The position numbers and the translations under genes are program-made. From Promethearchaeota archaeon (lineage in GTDB: Archaea; Asgardarchaeota; Lokiarchaeia; Sigynarchaeales; SOKP01): a DNA stretch of 64,000 nucleotides. Where the stretch lies: contig JABXKC010000003.1 in assembly GCA_013375495.1 (NCBI GenBank), positions 1-64,000 on the forward strand, given 5' to 3'. The notes beneath the pieces are model-generated. The model was given only the letters and a program-made list of their open reading frames with translations, was not told the DNA's origin and ran no database searches. Of this stretch, positions 24,478-34,171 are shown piece after piece (the stretch's first letter is position 1; each line of letters begins with the position of its first letter).

Positions 24478-25425
24478 TTGAAAAGTTCTACATTTAGTTT
24501 TAAAGATAAAGACGATATTGAAATATTCGTATATAAATGGGAACCAGATATTCCCCCTAAAGCAGTTATACAAATCGTTCATGGTTTAGCAGAACATGCT
24601 AAGCGATACGCTCGGGTAGCTGAAGCTTTATGCAACGATGGTTTCGTGTGTTACGCTAACGACGCACGCGGTCATGGGAGGACTGCTGGTGATTTGACCG
24701 AAAAAACTTTGATGGGGAACGCTGGAGTTTTAGGTCCTAATGGGTGGAGAGGGGTGGTAAACGATCTTCACGAATTAACAAACATTATCAAGAAAGAACA
24801 TCCGGATCTACCGATCTTCTTATTAGGGCATTCTTGGGGTGCCATGTTAACACAAGATTATATTCAGGACTGGGGAAATGAACTTAAAGGTGTTATTTTA
24901 AGTGGAACAAACGGAAAAGTGAGAGCTTTAGTTGTTAAAGCTGGTAAACTCTTACTGAAAAGCGAGATTAAAAAACGTGGTCCTACCGAACCAAGCCAAA
25001 AAATGCACGAGATGAACTTTGCATCTAACAACCACGATTGGGATATCGATGAAGGTGCAACGGGTTATGAGTGGTTGAGCAGAGACAAAGACGAAGTTCA
25101 GAAATACATTGACGATCCGTGGTGCGGATTTGTAAGCCCTGCTAATCTCTGGTTAGAATTTCTCCACGGATTCGAGAAAATCTATGACTCGAAACAAGAA
25201 CAAACAATTCCAAAAGATTTACCAGTCCACTTCATCTCAGGGTCTTTATGCGTTATAGGAAATAAAACTAAATCAGTTAAAGCTATGATTGATCGACTTA
25301 ACAAATACGGTATAAAAGATGTTACCTATAAATTTTACCAAGATGCTCGACACGAAATCTTTAACGAAATTAATAGAGATGAAGTGTTTAAAGATGTTAT
25401 TAATTGGGTTAACTCACATCTCTAA
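24478..25425 (+). CDS. Alpha/beta hydrolase (monoacylglycerol lipase-like), catalytic Asp apparently replaced
   Basis: 315 aa from a TTG start with GAAGGTAAG upstream. Oxyanion region IVHGLAEHAKRY, ANDARGHGRT, nucleophile elbow LLGHSWGAML (Ser in GHSWG) and catalytic His in YQDARHEIFNE are present. Where the family usually has GxxDPVG with the catalytic Asp, this protein has ISGSLCVIGNK: Asp is replaced by Cys. It may use another acid or be altered in activity. It is probably cytosolic. A near copy of its last eight codons occurs 420 bp downstream. Confidence 0.85.
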   Translation: MKSSTFSFKDKDDIEIFVYKWEPDIPPKAVIQIVHGLAEHAKRYARVAEALCNDGFVCYANDARGHGRTAGDLTEKTLMGNAGVLGPNGWRGVVNDLHELTNIIKKEHPDLPIFLLGHSWGAMLTQDYIQDWGNELKGVILSGTNGKVRALVVKAGKLLLKSEIKKRGPTEPSQKMHEMNFASNNHDWDIDEGATGYEWLSRDKDEVQKYIDDPWCGFVSPANLWLEFLHGFEKIYDSKQEQTIPKDLPVHFISGSLCVIGNKTKSVKAMIDRLNKYGIKDVTYKFYQDARHEIFNEINRDEVFKDVINWVNSHL

Positions 25426-25469
25426 GATCTAAATACCTATCACTAATTTTTTTTTATGTTTAATGAGAT

Positions 25470-25715
25470 TTAAGATAACGAAAGTATTATAATCACCACG
25501 ATAATTACAAACGCGATAAACCCGATACACCATAATCCATAAAAATATGTATTATATTTCGCTACTTGAGCGTTTTTCTCATTACTGATTTCCTTTCCAC
25601 AATTTGGACAATATGATGGAAGGTCTCCAAACAAAAAATTAGCTCTTATAAATGGGTTAACCTTAGGATAGATTTTCTTCCCGCAGCTTTCACACCTAGG
25701 CCTTTTAATTGTCAT
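25470..25715 (-). CDS. Small zinc-ribbon membrane protein
   Basis: 81 aa. The N-terminus carries two Cys pairs (CESCGKK and YCPNCGKE) of a zinc ribbon, and the C-terminus one membrane segment (WCIGFIAFVIIVVIIIL). It is convergent with the hydrolase gene. Function unknown. Confidence 0.72.
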   Translation of the reverse strand: MTIKRPRCESCGKKIYPKVNPFIRANFLFGDLPSYCPNCGKEISNEKNAQVAKYNTYFYGLWCIGFIAFVIIVVIIILSLS

Positions 25716-25827
25716 CTTTTTTATACTCCTATTATTTGTGATTTAGATAGTTTATTTACATTTTGACAATTGAGTCATATTTTACATGAATTAACTGATG
25801 TATAAATATATATTGAATTATTATCTA

Positions 25828-25885
25828 ATTAACTGGCTCAATTCACATCTCTAAGGTCTAAACGCCTAATACCAACTATTTTTTT
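25828..25885 (+). pseudogene. 3' remnant of a second alpha/beta hydrolase copy
   Basis: The segment reads ATT AAC TGG CTC AAT TCA CAT CTC TAA (INWLNSHL, stop). It continues with AGGTCTAAACGCCTA, closely matching the end of the hydrolase gene (INWVNSHL, stop, AGATCTAAATACCTA at 25398-25440). Similarity extends past the stop into the 3' flank and is lost upstream. It is best explained as the tail of a tandem paralogue whose body has been deleted or replaced. Confidence 0.6.
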
Positions 25886-25963
25886 GTTTTGTAAGTCTAT
25901 TTAAAAATAAAGTATACAATAATTAAACAATACATCTACTTTCAATAACTAAGAGAATGAGAA

Positions 25964-26335
25964 ATGAATAACAATACTAAATATTCAATTGACCTTAAAG
26001 TTAAATTTGGGCCTCTGGAAATTATCGATGTCCCTAAATTAATAGAAAAAAGCACTAAGAAATGGCAGAATATGTCTCTTTGTACTGTGAACAATTCTGT
26101 GATTAGATTGGCAGTGATCGAAGGTGAATTTCATTGGCATAAGCACGATAAAGAGGACGAATTCTTTTTTGTTATCGATGGACTACTTTTCATCGATATA
26201 GACGAAGAAGTAATTGAATTAAAACCAAAACAAGGTTTTACGATTCCAAAAGGAACAATGCATAGAACAAGAGCTCCTACTCGCACATCCGTTTTAGTAA
26301 TAGAAGATTATACTGTGAAACCAACAGGAGATTGA
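25964..26335 (+). CDS. Cupin-domain protein
   Basis: 123 aa, a single cupin barrel. Metal motif 1 is FHWHKHDKEDEFFFVIDG (two His and the Glu) and motif 2 is PKGTMHRTRAP. It is probably a small metal-binding enzyme or sensor. Its stop lies 4 nt before the next gene's TTG, so the two are cotranscribed and likely coupled. Confidence 0.88.
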   Translation: MNNNTKYSIDLKVKFGPLEIIDVPKLIEKSTKKWQNMSLCTVNNSVIRLAVIEGEFHWHKHDKEDEFFFVIDGLLFIDIDEEVIELKPKQGFTIPKGTMHRTRAPTRTSVLVIEDYTVKPTGD

Positions 26336-26339
26336 ATTA

Positions 26340-27050
26340 TTGAAGGAAGTGAAAGGAATCATTAATCCAGCAGAAAATACATCTGACAATCAAAACGAGT
26401 CACATCTAAAATCCACTGGGCGCCTTTATATGAAATACCAAAGCAAAATAATAGTTGGGATATACTCATATTTACAAGATCATGAAGATAAAGAAATTGA
26501 GGCTTTGTTTAGTGACGCAATAAATGTTTTTAATGCTTTAGGATCTTGGGTATATGGCGGGACCTCTCCCAAAGTTGTTTATCCAGAACTTTTTTTGTTT
26601 GTTAAAAAGGCAAACATCAATACTGTTGAAGATTTCTCACATCTCCTAGATTACATCAATTGGGTCGGCAACAATCTTTACAAAATCTTAGAAGATAATC
26701 AATGGAATGAAGAACACTACTATGAAAGTTTTACATTAAAACAGAGTAACGATATAACCACCGGACTTTTGTTTATGTGGCGTCTTGGGTGGTTGATTGT
26801 GAATATAAAAAACGCTTCGAAGGAAAATAATGATCCGATTTTCTTACAATCCCTTAAAGCTTTTGACAATTTGTTCGACGCTTTTGGAGGGTGGATTTAT
26901 AATAAAGAGAAACACATTCACATAATTCAAAGTTTCCAGGAGTTCGAGAAAATATTTGGAGAGGAATTCAACTCTAGCTATGATGAAATAATGGAAGAGG
27001 CTAAAAAAACACTAGATAACATTGGAAAATTCCTCCAAAAATTCAAATAA
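26340..27050 (+). CDS. Hypothetical helical protein, coupled to the cupin gene
   Basis: 236 aa from a TTG 4 nt after the cupin stop. It is mostly helical, with Trp-containing repeats: ALGSWVYGGTSPK in the first half and AFGGWIYNKEKHI in the second, each preceded by an AINVFN/AFDNLF helix. This suggests an internal duplication. No family recognised and no signal or membrane segment. Confidence 0.6.
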   Translation: MKEVKGIINPAENTSDNQNESHLKSTGRLYMKYQSKIIVGIYSYLQDHEDKEIEALFSDAINVFNALGSWVYGGTSPKVVYPELFLFVKKANINTVEDFSHLLDYINWVGNNLYKILEDNQWNEEHYYESFTLKQSNDITTGLLFMWRLGWLIVNIKNASKENNDPIFLQSLKAFDNLFDAFGGWIYNKEKHIHIIQSFQEFEKIFGEEFNSSYDEIMEEAKKTLDNIGKFLQKFK

Positions 27051-27114
27051 TATTTCTTATAAATTGCTTCCCAATAGTAAAAAAAAGAGAAAAAAAAACT
27101 AATATAATTTAAGT

Positions 27115-27915
27115 TTAATCTCGTTTCTTAATTAATTTCAAAAGCGAGGGAATCGCAAGAAAGCACACCGTAAAAAGCCCCATTTCAATTACAATATCGT
27201 ATAATAACATTCCAAATTGTAGAGGAGGAGGAGCATATATCCAAGGACCCTCTTCTGGTCCAATTTCGATCCATCTCTGACCTGCGAACCATTCCCCAAT
27301 TGTCCATACGGTCATCAGAATAAGCATTACTCCAATCATATATAAACCGCGCTTTCTTGATTTTTTATCAGTCCTAATGAGCCAAATTAGTCCAATCAAA
27401 ATCATAATTGATAAGGCTATTATAGTACCCATTTCGGTCATATTTCTTCTAGATGGAATAAGTGGGTCTCCCACTGAAACGGTAGCATAGCTATAACCCA
27501 GAAAATATAAAACTATATAAGGAATTAAGTCTCTCCCAACTACCCAAATTATAAAAATAATTCCCCACTTTTTTTGCGTTTCTGAGTTCATTAATCTATC
27601 AGCGAAGAAAATTGCGATAATTGCTATTACTACGACATCAGCTAAAACCAATAAAGGAATAGTTAGCCAGTGCATTGAAGTAATATTTATTCCAAATAAA
27701 TACTTCCCTTGCATAACGCGTCCTCCAAATAAAAATAACATTACTTCAGACCCAATATATAAAAGCGTTCCAAATATTAATACCCAGAAATAATCTTTTC
27801 GATTATTTTTCTTCCAATCGTATATGCAAAGGATAAGTCCAAGTATAACATATATGAGTTTAAGTGTATATTCCCAACCGAAGTATCCTCCTCGGATGAT
27901 ATAAATATCTACCAT
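27115..27915 (-). CDS. Seven-helix membrane protein, unknown
   Basis: 266 aa, about seven hydrophobic segments (e.g. LIYVILGLILCIYDW; FWVLIFGTLLYIGSEVML; WLTIPLLVLADVVVIAIIA; WGIIFIIWVVGRDLIPYIVL; MLLYDIVIEMGLFTVCFLAI). No Lys Schiff-base or other family signature, so I do not call it a rhodopsin. Stand-alone between the helical protein gene and the ABC exporter. Confidence 0.68.
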   Translation of the reverse strand: MVDIYIIRGGYFGWEYTLKLIYVILGLILCIYDWKKNNRKDYFWVLIFGTLLYIGSEVMLFLFGGRVMQGKYLFGINITSMHWLTIPLLVLADVVVIAIIAIFFADRLMNSETQKKWGIIFIIWVVGRDLIPYIVLYFLGYSYATVSVGDPLIPSRRNMTEMGTIIALSIMILIGLIWLIRTDKKSRKRGLYMIGVMLILMTVWTIGEWFAGQRWIEIGPEEGPWIYAPPPLQFGMLLYDIVIEMGLFTVCFLAIPSLLKLIKKRD

Positions 27916-28043
27916 TTTTTCACACTTTTAATAAAAATTTTGTTAATATCTCAATTGAATGATTTTTATTAAAGTATTATTATCTAAATTTGAGATTTTT
28001 CAACGAATGCAATTATCTTAATGTCAAATTAGGTTTAATATGC

Positions 28044-29891
28044 TTACGAGTGTATTTTATCAATTTTTCTTTTTTTAAATGGATCTTTAAATTGCATCCT
28101 ATATATGTGATTATAAAAACCATCTCTTTCAATTAATTCTTGATGTGTTCCCTGTTCTATGATTTGGCCTTTATCTAACACAATTATTCGGTCTGAATTT
28201 ATAATTGTAGATAATCTATGAGCTATTGAGATACTTGTACGCCCTTTCATTAATGTTTCTAACGCTTCTTGGATTAGAAGTTCGCTATATGGATCAATTG
28301 ATGATGTGGCTTCATCTAATATTAAGATAGGGGGATCTGCTATTAAGGCTCTCGCAAACGCAATTAACTGTTTTTGACCTTCTGATAGTCGACTTCCTCT
28401 TTCCCCTACAATAGTTTCATATCCGTTTTTAAGCTCCATAATGTATTCATGAATCCTAACATTTTTAGCAACTTTTATTATTTCATCATCGGTAGCATCC
28501 AATTTTCCGTATCTAATATTCTCTCTAATAGTTCCAGAGAAGAGAAAATTGTCTTGTAGTACGATCCCTAACTTATTTCTTAAACTTTTAATTTGCAAAT
28601 CCTTTAAATTAAAACTATCAACTTTAATCTCACCCTCTGTAGGATCATAGAACCTACTAAGTAGTTTTATAAAAGTGCTTTTTCCGGCGCCTGTATAGCC
28701 AACTAAAGCTAACCTTTCCTTAGCATTAATTTTGAGGTCAATATTTTTTAAAATAGGAATATCTTCAATATAAGAAAAATTTACATTAGCAAATTCAATC
28801 TCTCCCTTAATATTATGAATTTCAACGGCGTCCTCTCTTTCTGTAATAGAAATATTTTCATCTAAGATTCGAATTATTCTTGAACCTGCTGCTAAGGAGT
28901 TCTGTAATAATGTCATAAAACCCATGAGTGAAAATAACGGCTCAAAAAACGAGAACAGGTAAAAAACAAACGCAATTAAGGTTCCCTGGGTTAAAGTTCC
29001 TTCACGAATTAAAATACCGGAAGTAAATAACACTGAACTTATTCCTAAGGCTATAATTATAATGACAATGCCAGGCATATACGCCATCAATTTAGCAGTT
29101 TTCATAGTTGTTTGTTTTTCTAATTCAGTTGCTTCATTAAACTCTTTAAAATTACTTTCCTCAACGGCAAAAGATTGTATAATCCTCATTCCCATAATTG
29201 ATTCATCTAATGTACTAGTCACAGTAGCAATCCTTTCTCTTAATTCTTTAAAATATTTTCTTGCTTTCCTCAATAGAAATCCAGAAATTCCAAAAAATAG
29301 AGGAACGATTAAAAATGAAACTATTGTTAAAATAGGGCTTAGTAATATCATAAAGAATAATGCGCCAAAAACTAAGAAAATATTGCTTACTGAAATTAAA
29401 AGTCCTGATTGAATCAATTGTTGAATTGTATTAATATCACCAGTTAAATAATTAATTTTTTTCCCCGTCGTTCGTTTTGGACTTTCATGGTAATCTAAAC
29501 CTAATTTTTGAAATTTTACAAATAATTCATATCTTAAGTTATACATTGTTAAAGTTGCTAATTTCGAGATAATATATCCTTGGATAATTCTTGTTAGTAC
29601 TCCAATTATCGTTAAAATAAAGAACAATGTCCCTAAAAAGATGACAATATCAATATCACCCTCAATAGCTCCAATCCCTCCACCTAATCCATCATCTACT
29701 AATAATCTAAAAATTAGTGGTGTGAACCAACTTATAATAATGTTTATAACCGTGAAAATCACAAGAGGATATGCTAACTTCTTATTTCCAGAACCAATAT
29801 ATTGAATTAATCTTTTTACAATTTTGAGAGTCCCAACCTTATATTTCTCCTCATTTCTTAACGCATCTGCATTTTTCTTTTTTTTCCGCAT
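28044..29891 (-). CDS. ABC exporter subunit (consensus ATPase, variant signature)
   Basis: 615 aa, six-helix transmembrane domain (about 30-330) fused to a nucleotide-binding domain. Walker A GYTGAGKST, Q-loop VLQDNFLF, signature LSEGQKQ, Walker B ILILDEATSS with catalytic Glu, and H-loop SIAHRLS. It starts 2 nt after the stop of the second subunit. The catalytic Glu and His make this the competent half, while LSEGQ is the deviating signature that pairs with the partner's degenerate site. Confidence 0.93.
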   Translation of the reverse strand: MRKKKKNADALRNEEKYKVGTLKIVKRLIQYIGSGNKKLAYPLVIFTVINIIISWFTPLIFRLLVDDGLGGGIGAIEGDIDIVIFLGTLFFILTIIGVLTRIIQGYIISKLATLTMYNLRYELFVKFQKLGLDYHESPKRTTGKKINYLTGDINTIQQLIQSGLLISVSNIFLVFGALFFMILLSPILTIVSFLIVPLFFGISGFLLRKARKYFKELRERIATVTSTLDESIMGMRIIQSFAVEESNFKEFNEATELEKQTTMKTAKLMAYMPGIVIIIIALGISSVLFTSGILIREGTLTQGTLIAFVFYLFSFFEPLFSLMGFMTLLQNSLAAGSRIIRILDENISITEREDAVEIHNIKGEIEFANVNFSYIEDIPILKNIDLKINAKERLALVGYTGAGKSTFIKLLSRFYDPTEGEIKVDSFNLKDLQIKSLRNKLGIVLQDNFLFSGTIRENIRYGKLDATDDEIIKVAKNVRIHEYIMELKNGYETIVGERGSRLSEGQKQLIAFARALIADPPILILDEATSSIDPYSELLIQEALETLMKGRTSISIAHRLSTIINSDRIIVLDKGQIIEQGTHQELIERDGFYNHIYRMQFKDPFKKRKIDKIHS

Positions 29892-29893
29892 TT

Positions 29894-31702
29894 TTAGGCT
29901 CTCTCCTCGACTTTTAACGTTAAATAAAGCTTTTTATAGATACCATCATCTTGATTCATTAATTCTTCGTGAGTCCCTATCTGAGAAACCATCCCATTCT
30001 CTAAAACTATGATTCTGTCTGCATTTCTCACGCTTGATAAGCGTTGAGTTATAAGAAATGTAGTTGAATCTTTGAATACCTCCTCAAAATGTTTTTGGAT
30101 TCTATATTCCGTGTCAACATCAACAGAAGAAGTTGCATCGTCAAGGATAAGTATTTTTGGTTTTATAGCAAGTGCTCGAGCAATGGCAATCCTTTGTTTT
30201 TGTCCACCTGATACAGTAGTACCTCTTTCACTAACTAGCGTATTAAATTTTTCTGGTAATTCTTCTTCAATGAATTGATGAATATCTGAAGCTATGGCTA
30301 CACTTTTTATACCATCTAAATCAATTTCATTATTTCCAAAAGAAATATTTTCCTTTATAGAACCGGAAAATAAAAAGCGTTCCTGTGAAACATAACCAAT
30401 TTGTTTCCTTAACGATTTAAAAGTAACATCCTTTATATTGATACCATTTATTAAAATTTCTCCTCTTGAGGTATCATAAAATCGGGGTATTAATTTAATT
30501 AAAGCAGATTTTCCCGATCCTGTAGGACCTAATATCGCAATATTTTCTCCTGGTTTAACTTTAAAATTAATATTTTTCAAAACATAGTAATCACTATTTT
30601 GGTCAAAGGTAAAATACACATTTTTAAACTCAATTTCGCCTTCAATTGTAGGTAAATCAATCGCATTTTCTTTTTCTTGTACAGAAATTTCAGAATTTAG
30701 GATATGTGTAATTCTCTCGCATGTTTCACTGATTTTAGGCATATTACCTAAAAATTGTGATATAAAATATAATGGTGCCACTGAAAAGTTTAAAACCATC
30801 ACAAAAGCAAATAAATCTCCAAAACTAAGACTTTTAGCAAGTACTAAAAAACCTCCAAAAAGCAATACTATTAAGAAGGCGATATTATCAATGAGATGGA
30901 TAATAGGATCAAAAGTTGCCTTTAGCTTTATAATTCCCATTGAATCTGTATAATAAGAGTCATTTGTTTTTGTAAACTTTTTAATTTCATGGATTTCTCT
31001 TCCAAATGATTTCACTACTGTAATTCCTTGAACATTTTCTTGAACTGCGTGTGTTAAATCAGCATAAGCTTTTCGCGATTTTTTAAATACCGGTCTTAAT
31101 TTCTTTCTAAAAACCAACAATGTGTAAAATAATGCAGGAGATATAATTAAAACAAACAAAGCTAACTCTGTATTTATAATAAACAACACTACAAAGCTGA
31201 ACGAAAAGCTAACACACTCTCCAATAAAGTATTGTAAACTATTTCCAAGAAATTCTTTGAGTAAATTTACATCACTAGTTGTGCGAGATATTAACTCTCC
31301 AGTTTTGTTTTTATCAAGCCACGACCACGACATTATCTGAATAGTAGAAAAAAGATCATTTCTCAGATTATAGATAACTCTTGCTCCAATCCATCGATTA
31401 AGATAAATACGAACCCCTAAAAGAACCCCCGCAATTCCTTGTATGAGAATAACAGTTATAATTATTGGAAAAATGTTAACAATCGGTATACTTGGAGTAA
31501 CTAAAACATCCACCACTGGTCCTAAAAAGAGAGGAAATGTTAAAAAAAGAATTGATTGAAGCATGCCAATAATCAAAATCCCTGAGAATAACTTCCTATA
31601 CTCCCAAAGATAAGAAAGTATTTGCTTGACTGGAGTTTCATACTCCTTATCAAGAAATTTCTTTCTGCGCTCTAAAAAATCTGCTCGCTTATTCTTTCCC
31701 AT
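29894..31702 (-). CDS. ABC exporter subunit with degenerate ATPase site
   Basis: 602 aa, transmembrane domain plus nucleotide-binding domain. Walker A GPTGSGKSA, signature VSGGQKQ, Walker B ILILDDATSSV with Asp replacing the catalytic Glu, and H-loop LITQRLS with Gln replacing His. This is the pattern of asymmetric heterodimeric exporters such as TM287/288, where one site holds but does not hydrolyse ATP. It partners the adjacent 615-aa subunit. Substrate unknown (drug or lipid exporters of this kind are common). Confidence 0.93.
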   Translation of the reverse strand: MGKNKRADFLERRKKFLDKEYETPVKQILSYLWEYRKLFSGILIIGMLQSILFLTFPLFLGPVVDVLVTPSIPIVNIFPIIITVILIQGIAGVLLGVRIYLNRWIGARVIYNLRNDLFSTIQIMSWSWLDKNKTGELISRTTSDVNLLKEFLGNSLQYFIGECVSFSFSFVVLFIINTELALFVLIISPALFYTLLVFRKKLRPVFKKSRKAYADLTHAVQENVQGITVVKSFGREIHEIKKFTKTNDSYYTDSMGIIKLKATFDPIIHLIDNIAFLIVLLFGGFLVLAKSLSFGDLFAFVMVLNFSVAPLYFISQFLGNMPKISETCERITHILNSEISVQEKENAIDLPTIEGEIEFKNVYFTFDQNSDYYVLKNINFKVKPGENIAILGPTGSGKSALIKLIPRFYDTSRGEILINGINIKDVTFKSLRKQIGYVSQERFLFSGSIKENISFGNNEIDLDGIKSVAIASDIHQFIEEELPEKFNTLVSERGTTVSGGQKQRIAIARALAIKPKILILDDATSSVDVDTEYRIQKHFEEVFKDSTTFLITQRLSSVRNADRIIVLENGMVSQIGTHEELMNQDDGIYKKLYLTLKVEERA

Positions 31703-31913
31703 AATTAAAAATACCTTTTTTTTATTTTATTTGTATAGAATATCACATCTTGGGTTTATTGGGCTTTAATCTATGTCATATCCCTAGTCTCAATATATAT
31801 GTTATTGACAGAATTTTTACTTTAAGAAAATTCTCTTTTTATTTAAAGAAAGGGTTAATGAATTATTAAATGTAGAAACTTAAATTCGTCTTACTTTTTT
31901 CTATTGATTGAAT

Positions 31914-32900
31914 ATGATTAGAAATCAATGGTATGCTGTGTTAGAATCCAAAGAAGTTCCAAAAGGTAAATTAGTTGGAGTAACTCGGCTTGGAGAAAAC
32001 TTGGTATTTTGGCGTAGTAAAAATGGAAACATAATTTGTTTGAGAGATAAATGTGCTCATAGAGGTGCTGCGCTTAGTATAGGAAAATTATGTGATAAAG
32101 GGGATAAAATAGAATGCCCATTTCATGGTTTGAGGTATAATAGCTTGGGGCAGTGCACTTTAATACCAGCAAACGGTAAAAATAATCCGGTGCCGGAGCG
32201 TTTTAAAGTAGTATCTTACCCTACTACGGAAAAGCACGATTTTGTTTGGTTATGGTGGGGAGAAATTCAAGAGGAATATCCTCCAGTGCCATTTTTCCAA
32301 GACATTGATAAAAAATTCTCCTATAAAACTCATACCGAAGTATGGCCAGTCCATTATTCGCGAGCTATAGAAAATCAACTTGACGTTGTTCATTTACCTT
32401 TTGTCCATTCTAATACAATTGGTAGAGGAAATCAAACGCTTATTCACGGACCGTTGGTTGAGCCCTCAAAAGATGGAAATGAAATTATATTCTGGGTATA
32501 CAACCAAAAGGATGACGGAAAGACCAGAATTTTAAAACCTGAAGAATTTACTAATGAAATGAAGGTTTTTCACTTACAGTTCAAATTTCCACATATCTGG
32601 CAGAATTACCTTGGCGATAAAGTTCGAATATTTATAGCTTTTGTTCCAATCGACGAAAATCATACGAAATTTTATATGAGGTTTTACCAAAAGTTTCTAA
32701 GAATTCCAATCCTCAAATCATTTATTAATTGGATAGCGAATAAGTTTAATATCATTATCCTACATCAGGATAGAAATGTCGTCTTAACACAACAACCAAC
32801 TAAAACCCAATTAAAAATGGGAGAAAAGCTTTTTCAAGGCGATAATCCCATTCTATACTACCGTCGTAGAAGAGAAGAATTATTGTCAAATAACAATTAA
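31914..32900 (+). CDS. Rieske-type ring-hydroxylating oxygenase (PaO/VanA-like)
   Basis: 328 aa from the ATG at 31914 (in-frame TTG at 31908). Rieske 2Fe-2S ligands are in KCAHRGA and ECPFHGL (C-x-H, C-x2-H). The mononuclear iron region ENQLDVVHLPFVHSNTIGR gives Asp and His ligands. C-terminal helices end the fold. Enzymes of this family oxidise aromatic or steroid-like substrates with O2. Notable in a lineage usually described as anaerobic; it could be for O2 removal or micro-oxic growth (inference). No ferredoxin or reductase gene is adjacent. Confidence 0.9.
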   Translation: MIRNQWYAVLESKEVPKGKLVGVTRLGENLVFWRSKNGNIICLRDKCAHRGAALSIGKLCDKGDKIECPFHGLRYNSLGQCTLIPANGKNNPVPERFKVVSYPTTEKHDFVWLWWGEIQEEYPPVPFFQDIDKKFSYKTHTEVWPVHYSRAIENQLDVVHLPFVHSNTIGRGNQTLIHGPLVEPSKDGNEIIFWVYNQKDDGKTRILKPEEFTNEMKVFHLQFKFPHIWQNYLGDKVRIFIAFVPIDENHTKFYMRFYQKFLRIPILKSFINWIANKFNIIILHQDRNVVLTQQPTKTQLKMGEKLFQGDNPILYYRRRREELLSNNN

Positions 32901-33074
32901 TTTTTTAGTTTAAAAATTTAATATTTTATTACTTAATTCCAATACCTTTAGAATATATTATAATAACCCTAAATCATATATATTTAATTTATAAACATAA
33001 GTAAGTTATACTCAGAATACTTTAATTTTAATAGGTAAATCCTAATTTTCAATAAATAAATATCTGTGAATTAA

Positions 33075-33851
33075 ATGATAAACGATAAGAAAAAATTAGT
33101 TTTACAGGCTTTAAATCTGATTACATTTATTATAACAGTAATAATCAATTATGCTGCCGCTACAATACCGTTAGGTTTAGGCAATACGGGATATATATCT
33201 GATCTGTATCCCAATTTGTTTGTACCCGCAGGTATTACTTTTAGTATATGGGGCGTCATTTATGTGTTCCTAGGAATGTTTTGTATCTATCAGATTCGCG
33301 ACTTATTCAAGCAAAATAAGGTTGAGATGCCTTATCTCAATAGAATTAGTTTTCTATTCATTCTAAGTAATTTAGCTAATACATCATGGATTCTATTCTG
33401 GCATTATGGATTAATATATCTCTCAATAATAGCAATGCTCGTAATATTAGTTTCATTAATCGGTATATATCTAAAACTTGAAATCGGTAAAACTCAAGTT
33501 AACAAGCGCGAGAAATGGTTCGTTCAAATCCCTTTTAGTATTTATCTTGGATGGATCACAGTTGCGACAATCGCAAATGTTACCGCTGTTTTAGTTAGCG
33601 CTGGTGTAGAACATGAGGGAGTGTTAGCTGAGATCTTGACAATAACCGTGATTTCCGTTGCCGTATTAATCACAATTGCAATCTTGTATCTAAGAAAAGA
33701 CTATGCTTACAGCTTGGTAGTACTATGGGCGGTACTCGGGATATTCCTCCAACAATTCGGTTCTAATATCACAATTGGAACCACTGCTGTAATCGCGTTA
33801 GTTATAATTACTGCTGTTATGCTCTATACTGTAATTAAAGCCAGAAAATAA
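33075..33851 (+). CDS. TspO/MBR-like tryptophan-rich membrane protein
   Basis: 258 aa, longer than TspO (about 160 aa) but with the family start: NYAAATIPLGLGNTGYISDL, then YPNLFVPAGITFSIWGVIYV, then ANTSWILFWHYGLIYLS. About seven or eight membrane helices. TspO proteins bind tetrapyrroles or isoprenoids. This longer form is often found next to carotenoid genes in bacteria; here it is 27 kb from them. Confidence 0.72.
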   Translation: MINDKKKLVLQALNLITFIITVIINYAAATIPLGLGNTGYISDLYPNLFVPAGITFSIWGVIYVFLGMFCIYQIRDLFKQNKVEMPYLNRISFLFILSNLANTSWILFWHYGLIYLSIIAMLVILVSLIGIYLKLEIGKTQVNKREKWFVQIPFSIYLGWITVATIANVTAVLVSAGVEHEGVLAEILTITVISVAVLITIAILYLRKDYAYSLVVLWAVLGIFLQQFGSNITIGTTAVIALVIITAVMLYTVIKARK

Positions 33852-33933
33852 CATGATTGCTAATATTATTTTTTTTTCCCTTTTTTTAAAGCATACAAAA
33901 TAATTTAAGCTTCGAAAATTTAATTTCTGAATT

Positions 33934-34068
33934 ATGAATAGTAATAAAATTAAGAGATTCAGTAGTGCTGAAAAAATCATTTTATACACAGGTATTTTGT
34001 TAGTTGCGCTGTCTCTACTGCATACGGAATTGGTCACTACAGTTTTAAGATGGTTAATGAATATCTAA
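33934..34068 (+). CDS. Small single-pass membrane peptide
   Basis: 44 aa from ATG. A basic N-terminus (NSNKIKRFSSAEK) precedes one membrane helix (IILYTGILLVALSLL) and a short tail. No family recognised. Codon use and composition look like a real small membrane protein, but the length makes this uncertain. It follows the TspO-like gene by 82 nt. Confidence 0.45.
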   Translation: MNSNKIKRFSSAEKIILYTGILLVALSLLHTELVTTVLRWLMNI

Positions 34069-34171
34069 TTTTTTTAATTTGTTATTTTTTATCTTATCTC
34101 ATATCCGTCTGACATGCTTATTTTTTTTAATCTGCTCTTTAATTTGTTCTCTACGCCAACTATATATTACA

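Noticed and set aside
27115..27915. Seven-helix protein as a rhodopsin, given the carotenoid genes
   Set aside because: No Lys in the last helix in a retinal-binding context and no rhodopsin motifs.
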